Of a stretch of DNA of 64,000 bases, positions 51,180 through 60,104 are shown in pieces (position 1 is the first letter of the stretch; every line of letters begins with the position of its first letter). The stretch spans positions 1-64,000 of the forward strand of contig JAHIQI010000047.1 in NCBI GenBank assembly GCA_018902755.1, given 5' to 3'. Source of the stretch: Pseudomonadota bacterium (GTDB lineage: Bacteria; Desulfobacterota; Desulfarculia; Desulfarculales; Desulfarculaceae). The position numbers and the translations under genes are program-made. The notes beneath the pieces were generated by a model, which worked only from the letters and a program-made list of their open reading frames with translations, had not been told where the DNA came from and made no database searches.

Positions 51180-52331
51180 CTAGAATCCGCACTCTTTGGA
51201 GATGACGATACGCTGCACCTCGGAGGTGCCCTCGGTCACGGTGTACAGGCGGCCGTCGCGCCAGTGGCGCTGGATGGGGTACTCCATCATGTAGCCGTAG
51301 CCGCCATGGATCTGCATGCCGGTGTTGGTGATGTTCTGTAAAAGCTCGGCGCAGAACAGCTTGACCATGGAGGATTCCTTCTTCATGTTGGCTCCGGCCT
51401 CATAGAGGCGGGCCACCCGCCACACGTAGGTGCGCATCACGTCGATGTAGGTGGCCATCTCGGCCAGCTTGAAGGAGGTATTCTGGAACTTGATGATGGG
51501 CTTGCCGAACTGAACCCGTTGCTTGGCGTACTCCACACTGAGGTCGTAGGCCGCCTGCGCGGTGCCCAGGCAGCGGGCCCCGTAGGTGATGCGCCCGGAG
51601 ATCAGAATGTCCTCCAGTTGCTGGAAGCCGCCGCACTCCTTGCCGCCGATGAGATTATCGGCCGGGACCCGGCAGTCCTCGAACACCAGCTCGCCGGTCT
51701 CGGCGGCGTGGTTGCCCACCTTGTCCAGCTTCTTGCTCACCGTGAAGCCTGGGGTGCCCTTGTCCACCAGGAACAGATTGATGCCCAGGCCCCGTTTGTC
51801 CGGCTGGGTGTAGGCGGCCACGATCACGTAATCGCAGATGGGCGCGTTGGTGATGAACATCTTGGTGCCGTTGATCACGTATTCGTCGCCGTCGCGGATG
51901 GCCCGAGTCTGGATGGAGGCGGCGTCGGAGCCGACGTTGGGCTCTGTGAGGCCGAAGGCCGCGATCTTCTCGCCCCTGATGGCGGGCATCAGGTACTTTT
52001 CTTTTTGTTCGTCAGAACCGTGCAGGTAGATGGGCATGGTGCCCAGGCCGCTGTGGGCCACGATGGCCCCGCAGAAACCGGCGTTCACCCGGCATACCTG
52101 CTCGATCATGATGCACTCGCTGAGCTTGTCGGCCCCGCCGCCGCCCAACTCCTCTGGGTAGCGGGGGCACAGGAAGCCCATCTCGGCCATTTTGGTGAAC
52201 AAGGCGCGGGGGGTCTTGCCGGTCTCTTCGGCTTCGTCGACCATGGGGGCCAGTACTTCGTCGGCGAAGTCGGCCATCATATCCTGGAATATTCTCTGCT
52301 CTTCGGTAAGTTCGGAAAGGTTATAATTCAT
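51180..52331 (-). CDS. Acyl-CoA dehydrogenase
   Basis: A 383-residue acyl-CoA dehydrogenase: AFGLTEPNVGSDAAS, then TKMFITNAPICDYV, and the catalytic glutamate in VTEGTSEVQRIV. Nine bp separate it from the carboxyltransferase. With hydratase 52381 upstream it starts the beta-oxidation sequence of this operon; substrate may be a branched or short acyl-CoA giving propionyl-CoA, an inference from the mutase genes. Confidence 0.93.
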   Translation of the reverse strand: MNYNLSELTEEQRIFQDMMADFADEVLAPMVDEAEETGKTPRALFTKMAEMGFLCPRYPEELGGGGADKLSECIMIEQVCRVNAGFCGAIVAHSGLGTMPIYLHGSDEQKEKYLMPAIRGEKIAAFGLTEPNVGSDAASIQTRAIRDGDEYVINGTKMFITNAPICDYVIVAAYTQPDKRGLGINLFLVDKGTPGFTVSKKLDKVGNHAAETGELVFEDCRVPADNLIGGKECGGFQQLEDILISGRITYGARCLGTAQAAYDLSVEYAKQRVQFGKPIIKFQNTSFKLAEMATYIDVMRTYVWRVARLYEAGANMKKESSMVKLFCAELLQNITNTGMQIHGGYGYMMEYPIQRHWRDGRLYTVTEGTSEVQRIVISKECGF

Positions 52332-52380
52332 CTCAACCTCGCTTGATTTTTAATTAGTCGTATGGCTTGGGCGAAGTGCT

Positions 52381-53166
52381 TTACTTGCCCTGGAAGTTCG
52401 GCTCACGTTTTTCAAACAGCGCCTTGATGCCCTCTTGGCGGTCCTCGCTGGTGAACAGCAGGCACTCCACCATGGCCTCGTAGTCCAACCCGGCTCTGAG
52501 TCCGGTCTCCTGTGAGGCGTTGATGGCCTTTTTGGCCCACTTGAGGGCCAGGCTGCTCTTGGCCGCGATCTTCTTGGCCACGGCCATCACCTGATCTTCA
52601 AGCTCATCCGCCGAATAGACCTGGTTGACGATGCCCAGGCGCAGGGCCTCGTCGGCCTTGATGAACTCGCCGGTGAAGATCAGCTCCTTGGTCTTGGCCA
52701 CCCCCACCAGGCGCGGCAGGCGCTGAGTGCCTCCTCCCCCGGGCATGATGCCCAGGCGAATCTCGGGCAGGCCCATCAGGGAGCGGTCCGAGGCGAACCT
52801 GAGGTCGCAGGCCAGGGCGAACTCCAGGCCGCCGCCCAGGCACAGGCCGTCGATCATGGCGATCACCGGGCGGTCCAGGCGCTCGAACTGGGAGTAGAAA
52901 CCCTGGGCCAGGGTGTCCATGAAGTTTTCCATGTCCAAGGGGCTGTACTTTGCCAGTTCCTTGACGTCCGAGCCGGCCACGAAGGCCTTGTCCCCCGCCC
53001 CGGACACCACCAATACCTTTATGGAAGGATCGCCCTGCACCTTGGCCAAAACGTCGGCCATTTCCAGGCGAGCCGCCCGGTTCAGGGCGTTGCGCACCTC
53101 GGGGCGATTGATGATGAGGTGACCGATGCCTTCCTTGACCTCGAAAATGATGTTTTGGTACTCCAT
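52381..53166 (-). CDS. Enoyl-CoA hydratase
   Basis: A 261-residue crotonase-fold enzyme with both catalytic glutamates (GGGLEFAL and MGLPEIRLG) and AFVAGSDVKEL. A standard hydratase. It is the first gene of the block that ends at 42661; a 225-bp AT-rich gap with a probable promoter separates it from the GntR gene at 53392. Confidence 0.93.
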   Translation of the reverse strand: MEYQNIIFEVKEGIGHLIINRPEVRNALNRAARLEMADVLAKVQGDPSIKVLVVSGAGDKAFVAGSDVKELAKYSPLDMENFMDTLAQGFYSQFERLDRPVIAMIDGLCLGGGLEFALACDLRFASDRSLMGLPEIRLGIMPGGGGTQRLPRLVGVAKTKELIFTGEFIKADEALRLGIVNQVYSADELEDQVMAVAKKIAAKSSLALKWAKKAINASQETGLRAGLDYEAMVECLLFTSEDRQEGIKALFEKREPNFQGK

Positions 53167-53391
53167 ATTTCCCGTTTCCCCGCTTCAGGTCTGGTTTGGT
53201 ATCGAAATTTGCCCGCGCTTGCGGCAATCACGCTTGGTGCCGGCCGCGCAATGCCGTTTATCATAAATTTGATTTTTTATTAAATTACATTAATCGGCCG
53301 CGATGACAAGAAAAAAGTTTAATCAATCATTTTTATTTTATTTTTTAGTAAGTTGAGGACATGGCCGCCGGGCAGGCCATGGGCCAATCCC
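53167..53391 (-). promoter_or_regulatory. AT-rich promoter region of the methylmalonyl-CoA operon
   Basis: Between the GntR stop and the hydratase start. The block 53260-53350 is nearly all A and T. No perfect palindrome is seen, but the position suits the operon promoter. Confidence 0.4.
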
Positions 53392-54093
53392 CTACTGGTA
53401 AAAGCCGGTTTCTTGACGATATTGCAAGGCGCTGGTAATGCGCTCCTTGCTGGCCGCGATGTGCTTGATGGTGGTCTCGATGGCGGTTTGGGCGTCTCCC
53501 CTGCCTAGGGCGTCCAATATTTTGCGGTGCTCGGCGGAGACTTCACGCATTTGGGGAGCGGCTAGGTATTCGGGGCGGTACTTGAGGTAAAGCTTTTCGT
53601 AAATATCGCTCAGCATGGCGTTGATGATGTCGTTGCCCGAATACTCGGCGAGTTTGAGATGAAAACGGGCATCCACCAAAATGATCTTGCGGTTGGGACC
53701 TCCCGCGGCCTCGCGGTTGTATTTACGAAAAAGCGCCTTGATCTCCTCGATGGCCGATTTGGTTATGTTCTGGATTACTTGGGGGATTATGTAGGTTTCC
53801 AGGGCCTCGCGGGCCTCATAGAGTTCAATGGCCTCTTCCTGGGTTATCTCACCCACGAAATACCCTTTATTGGGAATGTAGTTGACGAAGCCGTTGGCCT
53901 CCAAGCGGTTAAGGGCCTGGATTACCGGCGTGACGCTGGTGTTGATGCGCTTGCTCAGGTCGCTGTAGATGATTTTTTGGCCAGGCGCGAGTTGGTTAAG
54001 GTAGATCATGTTCTTGATGCGGTTGTGGGCCTCTTCGATGGCCACGCCTCTTTTACCGGTTGCCCCCCCTTTGCCGTTGCTTTTCACCGCCAT
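53392..54093 (-). CDS. GntR family transcriptional regulator (FCD type)
   Basis: A 233-residue regulator with DNA-binding part KIIYSDLSKRINTSVTPVIQ and wing IPNKGYFVGEI, followed by an FCD domain (ARFHLKLAEYSGND). Similar in design to the one at 26346. Start is ATG at 54093 with AAAAGG; GTG at 54105 is an alternative. It is upstream of and co-directional with the methylmalonyl-CoA operon and divergent from the 54490 gene, so it may control either. Confidence 0.9.
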   Translation of the reverse strand: MAVKSNGKGGATGKRGVAIEEAHNRIKNMIYLNQLAPGQKIIYSDLSKRINTSVTPVIQALNRLEANGFVNYIPNKGYFVGEITQEEAIELYEAREALETYIIPQVIQNITKSAIEEIKALFRKYNREAAGGPNRKIILVDARFHLKLAEYSGNDIINAMLSDIYEKLYLKYRPEYLAAPQMREVSAEHRKILDALGRGDAQTAIETTIKHIAASKERITSALQYRQETGFYQ

Positions 54094-54489
54094 TTTGTTT
54101 ATCACCTTTTCGCAGCGTAATTTTTATCGTATATTTGATTATTATTTTAATTATTTTATTTGCGCCCGGCAAGCAATTAATAGTAATGTTGCCCTTTCAA
54201 AATATTTGTCCTTATATAAATATGTTACGCACCGGAACCAAATATTACGGTACATGCGGGAACTGGCGAAGTAGCATGGCTGGCGAGAAAAAATGATTGA
54301 CATGAAGCCAAAGTTAAATGAAATATTACGTAACGCAATGCATGTTGTGTTACCGCATTGCGTGATTATTTGCCCAATTACGGCGAATCGCACCTGTCCG
54401 GGAGCCCCGAACCGGAGTTCGGCGGGGCGCTCGGAGCCGGCCAACCGATATAAATTTGGTTTCTGCCAACATTTGGAAAGGAGCTTATT
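54094..54489. promoter_or_regulatory. Divergent regulatory region with paired TAACGCA sites
   Basis: This 396-bp region has no supported gene. The left half is AT-rich (promoter of the GntR gene). At 54330-54341 and 54349-54362 lie TAACGCAATGC and an inverted-context TACCGCATTGCG, which also form an 8-bp inverted repeat (54334-54341 with 54355-54362). Each is one base off TAACGCATTGCG at the IclR gene start (61437), so IclR may control the 54490 operon. Confidence 0.6.
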
Positions 54490-55692
54490 GTGGCGGTTTT
54501 AGAACAGTTGCAGGCTCAACTGAAACACTTGGACACCATCGATTTCTATCGCCGCAAGTTCCAGCAGGCCTCCATGGAGATTGGGGACATCAACTCCCTG
54601 GAAAATTTCAGCAAAATACCCTTTACCAACCCCAAGGAATTCCAGGCGGAGATACAAAAACCCCCGTCAGAGTGCTCCCTGTACAGCCCGGAAGTCACCC
54701 GGGTGAACCTATCCCCTTCCGGGCAGGAGCTTTATCCGGTCTACCAGACCAACCAGGACCTGGAGTTCATGCACCAGGTCTGCGCCCGATCCCTGCAGGC
54801 GGCCGGGGTCACTCCCCAGGACATGGTCGCGGTCACCTTCGGCTACCATCTATTCATCGCCGGTCTGTTCTACCAGGGACAGTTTGAATACTACGGCTCC
54901 AAGGTCATCCCCTTGGGGCCCGGCGAGTCGGCCCGGGCGGTGCAACTGATCAACGACTACCAAATCGGGGTGCTGGTATCCAACCCCACCTTTGCCATGA
55001 AGCTGGCCGAGGCGGGCATCCCCTCGGTGCACACCATCTTCGTGGGCGGCGAGCCCTTCACCTCGGTGCAGGGCTACCCCGAAAAGGTGCGCGCCGCCTT
55101 TGACCGGGACATCACCATCATCGACTCCTATAGTATGGCCCTGTGCATGCCCATCGCCCGCTCCTGCCGCCACAACAACGGCCTGCATATCATGGACGAG
55201 TTCGTCTACACCGAGGTCATCGACCCCGCCAGCGGCGAACCGGTGCCCTTGGGCGAAAAGGGCGAACTGGTGCTCACCCACCTGCGCAAACAGGCCTCCC
55301 CCCTGTTGCGCTACCGCACCGGCGACCTCACCGTGCTGGAAAACAAGACCTGCCCCTGTGGTCGGGAACTGACCATGCCCCAAAGCGTAATGGGCCGCAC
55401 CGACGACATGCTCAAAATCAAGGGCGTCAAATTCTGGCCCAGCCAGATCGCCACCATCCTGCGCAGCTACCCCCAGTTATCGCCCAAGTACCGGGTGGTG
55501 GTGGATTCCCTTAAGGGAGTGGACACCCTGTCTTTGCTGGTCGAGGGCAAGACCGCGGACGCGGTGGTGCTGGAAAACCTGTCCAGCCACCTCAAATCAG
55601 AGACCCTGCTCAAGTTCAACGAGATCAGGATCACCGAGAAGATAGAAGACGGCCCCAGCGTGGTGGACAACCGCAAGGGGCGGACCTTTTAG
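54490..55692 (+). CDS. PaaK-like adenylate-forming protein with degenerate ATP loop
   Basis: A 400-residue protein of the phenylacetate-CoA ligase family. The C-terminal part is intact (RYRTGDLTVLE, CPCGREL, MGRTDDMLKIKGVKFWP). The phosphate loop, SSGTTGKP in PaaK, is SPSGQELYP here, and the A5 glutamate after the conserved Tyr is also replaced (DSYSMALCMP). ATP-dependent ligation is therefore doubtful; CoA transfer, binding or another activation mode is possible. Start is GTG at 54490 after AAGGAG. It precedes a PaaG-like gene on the same strand, separated by a large hairpin. Confidence 0.8.
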   Translation: MAVLEQLQAQLKHLDTIDFYRRKFQQASMEIGDINSLENFSKIPFTNPKEFQAEIQKPPSECSLYSPEVTRVNLSPSGQELYPVYQTNQDLEFMHQVCARSLQAAGVTPQDMVAVTFGYHLFIAGLFYQGQFEYYGSKVIPLGPGESARAVQLINDYQIGVLVSNPTFAMKLAEAGIPSVHTIFVGGEPFTSVQGYPEKVRAAFDRDITIIDSYSMALCMPIARSCRHNNGLHIMDEFVYTEVIDPASGEPVPLGEKGELVLTHLRKQASPLLRYRTGDLTVLENKTCPCGRELTMPQSVMGRTDDMLKIKGVKFWPSQIATILRSYPQLSPKYRVVVDSLKGVDTLSLLVEGKTADAVVLENLSSHLKSETLLKFNEIRITEKIEDGPSVVDNRKGRTF

Positions 55693-56022
55693 GAAACGGC
55701 GCTACCGGGGCTTAAGCTATGCGACGCCATGAAGCCATTCACATATCGCCCAGCCACCGTGGCCAGGGTCAACCGAGCGCGGCTCTGGTTCCCCTGGTCC
55801 AGGAGGCTGGGCGCGCGTTTTATAATTTTTTTGCATTTTCTTATTTAATTATATATATGGCTATATTTTAAATTCGCTTTAGGGGGGAGCGGCGCCCGGC
55901 GCATTAAATATTTGCCTACCAAAGGCGCCCTCCTCCTCTTTAAAAAGCCCACCTTAGGGTGCAACCAGTTGGTTCGGCCGGTCGGCAAAATTTGGCCGTC
56001 CACCGAAGGAAGCGAAAAATAC
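55693..56022. other. Intergenic region between PaaK-like and PaaG-like genes, 330 bp
   Basis: Holds a long terminator-like hairpin at 55747-55831 and, beyond it, an AT-rich stretch (55815-55880) that may carry the promoter for the PaaG-like gene. An in-frame extension of the downstream gene reaches 55912, but it lacks family similarity and a ribosome site. Confidence 0.6.
55747..55831 (+). terminator. Long rod-like terminator after PaaK-like gene
   Basis: Perfect 9-bp base (arms 55747-55755 and 55805-55813), then a second helix of about 9 bp with one bulge, a 4-bp helix and a 4-bp tip, all within 67 nt, followed by TTTTATAATTTTTTT on the plus strand. A very stable intrinsic terminator, or the 3' end of a structured RNA. 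Confidence 0.75.
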
Positions 56023-56823
56023 ATGCCTAGGACAACTGAAGACCGCGGCTACAGCAAGCTTCTGTTCGAGCAGGAAGACTCCGTGCTCAAGGTTATGATC
56101 AACATTCCCGACAAACGCAACGCCTTGGACATGGAGGTCAGGCCCCAGATCCTGGAGGTGCTCCAGGACCTGCAAACCGACTCCTCGGTGCGGGCGGTGA
56201 TTCTGTCCGGAGCGGGCAAGCATTTTTGCGCCGGCGGCGATCTGCGCTCCATGCAGAACATTGGCGGCCCGGTGCCCGCCTACGATCGCTTGAAAAACGG
56301 ACACCGCCTGGTGCGAGCCATGGTGGAGTTGCCCAAGCCCATCATCACCTCTGTGGACGGCGTGGCCGCCGGCGCCGGAGTGAGCCTGATTCTGGCTTCG
56401 GACCTTTGCATCGCCTCCGACAGGGCAAAGTTCCTCTTCTCCTTCATCAAGGTGGGCCTGGCCCCTGACTGGGGGCAGTATTTCTTCCTGCCTCAAAGGA
56501 TCGGCATGGCCCGCACCAAGCAACTCATGATGGAGGGCGGCTCCCTAACCGCCCAAGAGGCCTTCGACGCGGGCATGATCAACCGTATTGCCCCTCACGA
56601 AGAGCTTGAGGAGCAGACCTGGGAGTGGGCCCACAGCTTGGCCCAAGGCGCCACCAAGGCCCAGGCCCTGATCAAGGCCGCCCTCAACTGCTGGCCCATG
56701 AACCTGTCCGCCTACCTGGAATTGGAAGCCAACCTCCAGGCGGTGGCCTTGAACAGCGACGACCACCAGGAGGGCCGTGACGCCTTTTTGGAAAAGCGCA
56801 AACCAAATTTCCAAGGAAAGTAA
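56023..56823 (+). CDS. Enoyl-CoA isomerase family protein, PaaG-like
   Basis: A 266-residue crotonase-fold protein. Both hydratase glutamates are missing (GAGVSLIL and FLFSFIKVG), while the aspartate used by PaaG-type isomerases is kept in GLAPDWGQ. It most likely shifts a double bond or isomerises a ring-related CoA ester. Start is the ATG at 56023 (MPRTTED) with GAAGGA; the upstream frame to 55912 is rejected. It follows the PaaK-like gene and precedes a lipoate-ligase-like gene. Confidence 0.85.
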   Translation: MPRTTEDRGYSKLLFEQEDSVLKVMINIPDKRNALDMEVRPQILEVLQDLQTDSSVRAVILSGAGKHFCAGGDLRSMQNIGGPVPAYDRLKNGHRLVRAMVELPKPIITSVDGVAAGAGVSLILASDLCIASDRAKFLFSFIKVGLAPDWGQYFFLPQRIGMARTKQLMMEGGSLTAQEAFDAGMINRIAPHEELEEQTWEWAHSLAQGATKAQALIKAALNCWPMNLSAYLELEANLQAVALNSDDHQEGRDAFLEKRKPNFQGK

Positions 56824-56911
56824 GTCAAAGGCCGAGGGGCGCGGCCACCCAGAAACATAAATTTGCCGAATACGCCTTCAAGGCCTTTTCAACTTTTTTG
56901 CGGAGCTTGTA

Positions 56912-58018
56912 ATGAAGCAGTTGCGGTTTATCAAATGCGATTATTCTTACGCCGATTTTTCCACCAGCATTTCTCCGGCGGTTGAAAAGGGCCTGGACAG
57001 CGGCGTCGCGCCCAACACGGTGCTGCTCAACGTGTTCAGCACCGATAGCATCACCTCGGGCTATCTGGACGATCCGGAAAAGGCCATCGACCTGGAATAT
57101 TGCGCCCAGACGGGAATCGTGGTGCGCCGCCGCCAAAACACCGGCGGCGCGGTGTTCGGCCCCAAGGGCGGCGCCTTCCTGTGCCTTTACCTGAACCCCA
57201 AGGAGATGGGCGTCCCGCTCACCAACATCAAGGACGCTTTCCGCGTCTCCCTGAACGCCATAGCCGAGGCCCTCAAGGAACTGTGGGGACTGGAGGCGCG
57301 CTACCGCCCGCTAAACGATGTGGAGGTGGAGGGCCGCAAGGTGGTGCCCAGCTCGGCCCGCCTGGAAAACGGCATCCTCACCCTGCGCCTGCTGATCAAC
57401 GTGGTCAACACCGACCGGGACGTGCTGCGCAAAGCCATCATCACCAACCCGGTAAAGGTGCAGGACAAGGCCATCAAGGACATCGGCCAGCGTTTCACCA
57501 GCCTGGAAAACGAGTTGGGCCGCGAAATCACCACCGAGGACCTGGAGGAGCTATCCCGCCTGACCATCCACAAGATGTTCGGCGGCGAAATATCCCTGGC
57601 TCCCGGCGAGCTGACCCCCGAGGAAGAGGGATTCCTCAAGGATTACCAGGACACCTACAACTCGGAAGAGTGGTTTTACGGCAACTCCGAACGCCTGCGT
57701 TTCGGCCAGTCCCCGGCCGAGGCCGTCAAGAGCGAAGGATGTCAAAAAGCCGTGGCCGGTCTTTTGAGGGTCACCCTCTTGAGCAAGGACGACCTGATTG
57801 AAGACCTGATCGTGACCGGCGACTTTCATCCCTCGCCCTACCGCGTGACCTTGGACGTCGAGGATGCCCTGCGCGGCAAGCCCCGCGACCTGGAGGTGGT
57901 GCGCAAGGAGTTGGAGCGGATTTACGCCCGTCCGGATGTGGAAATGACCGGCATCGAAATCGATGATTTCCTGGCCGCCTTTGGCAAGGCTTTCAGCCCG
58001 GAGGCCATTAGCGCCTGA
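56912..58018 (+). CDS. Lipoate-protein ligase A-like protein (paralogue 1)
   Basis: A 368-residue protein of the biotin/lipoate ligase fold. VVRRRQNTGGAVF (about 71-82) corresponds to the R-R-x-x-G-G-G lipoate motif with one Gly changed, and the catalytic lysine is Lys143 in NDVEVEGRKVV. The usual HGTLL strand is ENGILTLR here. A C-terminal domain with VTGDFHPSPY resembles the accessory domain of LplA. It should attach lipoate or octanoate to a carrier such as the GcvH-like protein. Its homologue lies 1 kb away on the other strand (58994). Start follows GGAGCTTGTA. Confidence 0.82.
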   Translation: MKQLRFIKCDYSYADFSTSISPAVEKGLDSGVAPNTVLLNVFSTDSITSGYLDDPEKAIDLEYCAQTGIVVRRRQNTGGAVFGPKGGAFLCLYLNPKEMGVPLTNIKDAFRVSLNAIAEALKELWGLEARYRPLNDVEVEGRKVVPSSARLENGILTLRLLINVVNTDRDVLRKAIITNPVKVQDKAIKDIGQRFTSLENELGREITTEDLEELSRLTIHKMFGGEISLAPGELTPEEEGFLKDYQDTYNSEEWFYGNSERLRFGQSPAEAVKSEGCQKAVAGLLRVTLLSKDDLIEDLIVTGDFHPSPYRVTLDVEDALRGKPRDLEVVRKELERIYARPDVEMTGIEIDDFLAAFGKAFSPEAISA

Positions 58019-58109
58019 CCGGGTGCGGGGGCGAGGAAATCCGGCCGCCGGGACCACGGGCGCCCAGACTAAAAAATGAAGACTAATTGACCATTGGAGG
58101 TTGAATCAA

Positions 58110-58505
58110 ATGAGCGAAAAATATGCCAAGTACATTGTCACCCAACCCAAGATCATCGATGAGTTCGCGGCTCACGCCAAGGGCAAATATCAGATCTTGA
58201 TGGATGGCGATCTGGTGCCCGGAGCCAACTTCTTCATCGCCGGCGGCATTCACAATAAAATCCATCAGGCCGAACCCATTACCATAAAGCATCACCACGA
58301 GCAGAGCGAGGCCTACCTGTTCATCAGCAAGAAGGGTGACGCGGAGATCGAAATGGAGATCGAGGATGAGGTCTACACCGTGACCACGCCTTGCTCCGTG
58401 TTCATCCCGGCGGGCCTTAAGCACACCTACCGTTACAAAAGAATCGACGGACCTCTGACCGTAGTGGCTATCGTGCAGAGTGGGGAGTACGTTCCCATCG
58501 GCTAA
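58110..58505 (+). CDS. Small cupin protein
   Basis: A 131-residue single-domain cupin. Motif 1 is IKHHHEQSEAYLFISKKG with His/His/Glu ligands; motif 2 is FIPAGLKHTYRY with the last His. A metal site is therefore likely (Fe, Mn or Zn). No signal peptide. Function unknown; it lies between two lipoate-ligase-like genes, 91 bp after the first, and is ended by a strong terminator. Start is the ATG at 58110 after TTGGAGG; TTG at 58101 is less likely. Confidence 0.85.
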   Translation: MSEKYAKYIVTQPKIIDEFAAHAKGKYQILMDGDLVPGANFFIAGGIHNKIHQAEPITIKHHHEQSEAYLFISKKGDAEIEMEIEDEVYTVTTPCSVFIPAGLKHTYRYKRIDGPLTVVAIVQSGEYVPIG

Positions 58506-58521
58506 TCGCGCTAAGACTGCC

Positions 58522-58555
58522 AAGGCCCCCGCCGCTCCCCGCTGGCGGGGGCCTT
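58522..58555 (+). terminator. Rho-independent terminator after cupin gene
   Basis: Perfect 12-bp stem (arms 58522-58533 and 58544-58555) followed by TATTATG on the plus strand. It separates the plus-strand operon from the convergent IscU-like gene. Confidence 0.85.
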
Positions 58556-58586
58556 TATTATGCTTATCGGTTCGCCCGGCCCCGCC

Positions 58587-58967
58587 CTACCCCGCCTGGC
58601 CGCCCTTTCGTCGCTGCCAATCGCGCACCGCCCGGTGCAGGGCCAGGGACACCAGGCGGGCGCAAGGCCATTTGTCTTCCGGAAGCCCCGCCTGTTCCCG
58701 AGCCAGGGCCTCGCCGTCTATTTCCAGGGCTTGCTCCGGGGCCATCCCCATCACCATTTCGGTTACCCAGGAGGCCATGGCCACCGCGGCCCAGCAGCCG
58801 TGGGTGGTGAAGGAGGCCCGGTTTATGCTCCCGTCCTTCATCTGGATGTACAGCACCACCTGGTCGCCGCAGGCGGGCCCCACCACCTCACCCATCCCGT
58901 CGGCGGCGGGTATGACCCCTTGATTGCGGGGCGAAACGATATGCTCTTTAATCAGGTCCGAAAGCAT
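58587..58967 (-). CDS. IscU/NifU-type Fe-S scaffold protein
   Basis: A 126-residue protein with the IscU fold: SPRNQGVIPAADG start, Cys33 with Asp35 in GPACGDQ, Cys58 in THGCWAAVA and Cys102 in KWPCARL. All three cluster cysteines are present. It could build or deliver Fe-S clusters. Being next to lipoate ligase genes is suggestive, because lipoyl synthase consumes an Fe-S cluster per turnover, but no lipA-type gene is visible here. Convergent with the cupin gene. Confidence 0.88.
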   Translation of the reverse strand: MLSDLIKEHIVSPRNQGVIPAADGMGEVVGPACGDQVVLYIQMKDGSINRASFTTHGCWAAVAMASWVTEMVMGMAPEQALEIDGEALAREQAGLPEDKWPCARLVSLALHRAVRDWQRRKGGQAG

Positions 58968-58993
58968 GCACCCGCCCTAATTCGTTCGGCCTC

Positions 58994-60088
58994 CTAGAGC
59001 TGCCTCAAGCCCTTGTCCAGCAAGGTGGCGAAGTCGCTCAACTCGGCGCCGGGAATCTCCACTCCGGGCGCGTTGTAAACCTCGGCCACCCGCTCCATCG
59101 AGGTATCCAAATTGAGAGGCTGACCGCGCAAGGCGCCTTCGAAGGTCCCCATCACCGAATAGGGGCTGGGGTGGAAGTCGGCCAAGAGGATTATGTCGTG
59201 CACCTTGCCGTCCAGGGCCAACAGGGCCAGGCCCATGAGCCCGGCCGGGGCCTTGTGGTAGGCCTCCACCCTGCGGGCAGCCGGGTCGGCACCCGCGAAA
59301 CGCGCCCGCTCGCTGTTGGCGTAGAACCATTCTTCCGAGCCGAAGCGCTCCAGGTAGTCCTCCAGGTATTGCTGCTCCAGGCCGGTCAGCGCGCCTTCCA
59401 CGATTTCCAGGTCATCGCCGAAGGCCCTCTTCATGGTGCCGGTGGCCAGGGCGTAGATCTCATCGCGCTCGATGAGGCGGCCAGCCTCGTCCTGGAAGCA
59501 GGTGAAGCGGGCGCCGCCGTCTTTTTGGACCTTGTCCTGGAATTTCTCCGGGCGGGCGATGATGGCCCCGGACATGAGGGAGCGGTCCACTGGGACCACG
59601 TTGATCACGCTGCGCAGGGTGAGGATGCCGTTTTCCAGGCGGGCGGAGGTGGCCACCAGCTTTCGGCCGCCCACCTCGATGTCGTTCACGGGACGGTAGC
59701 GGGCATCGATGCCGAACAACTCACTGGCCACCTCGGCCATGCGCCCCAGAAAGAAGGGGAAGGCCTCGCGGATGGTCTTGAAAGGCACCCAGGGCTGGCT
59801 CAAATCCAGATATAGGCAGTTCATGACCGAGCCCTGGTTGGCGAAGATGGCCCCTCCGGCATTCAGCCGCCGCCGCACCACGATGCCCTTTTCCTTGCAA
59901 AAATCCATATGCAGGGATTTCTCGGGATCTTCCAGGACTCCGGTGGTGATGCTGTCGGCGGAGAAGAAGTTGACCACCAGGGTGCTGGAGGACTTCCTCT
60001 CTTCCATGCTCTTTTCCACGGCCGGGCTTAGGCTGGTGGAAAGATCCGCATAGGTGTAGTCGGTTTTAATCAGACGTAGGTTCCCCAT
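58994..60088 (-). CDS. Lipoate-protein ligase A-like protein (paralogue 2)
   Basis: A 364-residue homologue of the 56912 gene, collinear over its length: RRRLNAGGAIF at the lipoate motif and Lys143 in NDIEVGGRKLV at the same residue number. The C-terminal domain has LLADFHPSPYSVMG. Start is ATG at 60088 after CAGGAGAAG. It lies 16 bp downstream of the acyl-CoA dehydrogenase gene and 26 bp upstream of the IscU-like gene, so the three form one transcript. Two divergent copies suggest two different carriers or a heteromeric ligase. Confidence 0.82.
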   Translation of the reverse strand: MGNLRLIKTDYTYADLSTSLSPAVEKSMEERKSSSTLVVNFFSADSITTGVLEDPEKSLHMDFCKEKGIVVRRRLNAGGAIFANQGSVMNCLYLDLSQPWVPFKTIREAFPFFLGRMAEVASELFGIDARYRPVNDIEVGGRKLVATSARLENGILTLRSVINVVPVDRSLMSGAIIARPEKFQDKVQKDGGARFTCFQDEAGRLIERDEIYALATGTMKRAFGDDLEIVEGALTGLEQQYLEDYLERFGSEEWFYANSERARFAGADPAARRVEAYHKAPAGLMGLALLALDGKVHDIILLADFHPSPYSVMGTFEGALRGQPLNLDTSMERVAEVYNAPGVEIPGAELSDFATLLDKGLRQL

Positions 60089-60104
60089 GGTCTTCTCCTG
60101 GTGT

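Noticed and set aside
55912..56022. N-terminal extension of the PaaG-like protein
   Set aside because: The extra 37 residues do not match crotonase proteins and have no ribosome-binding site.
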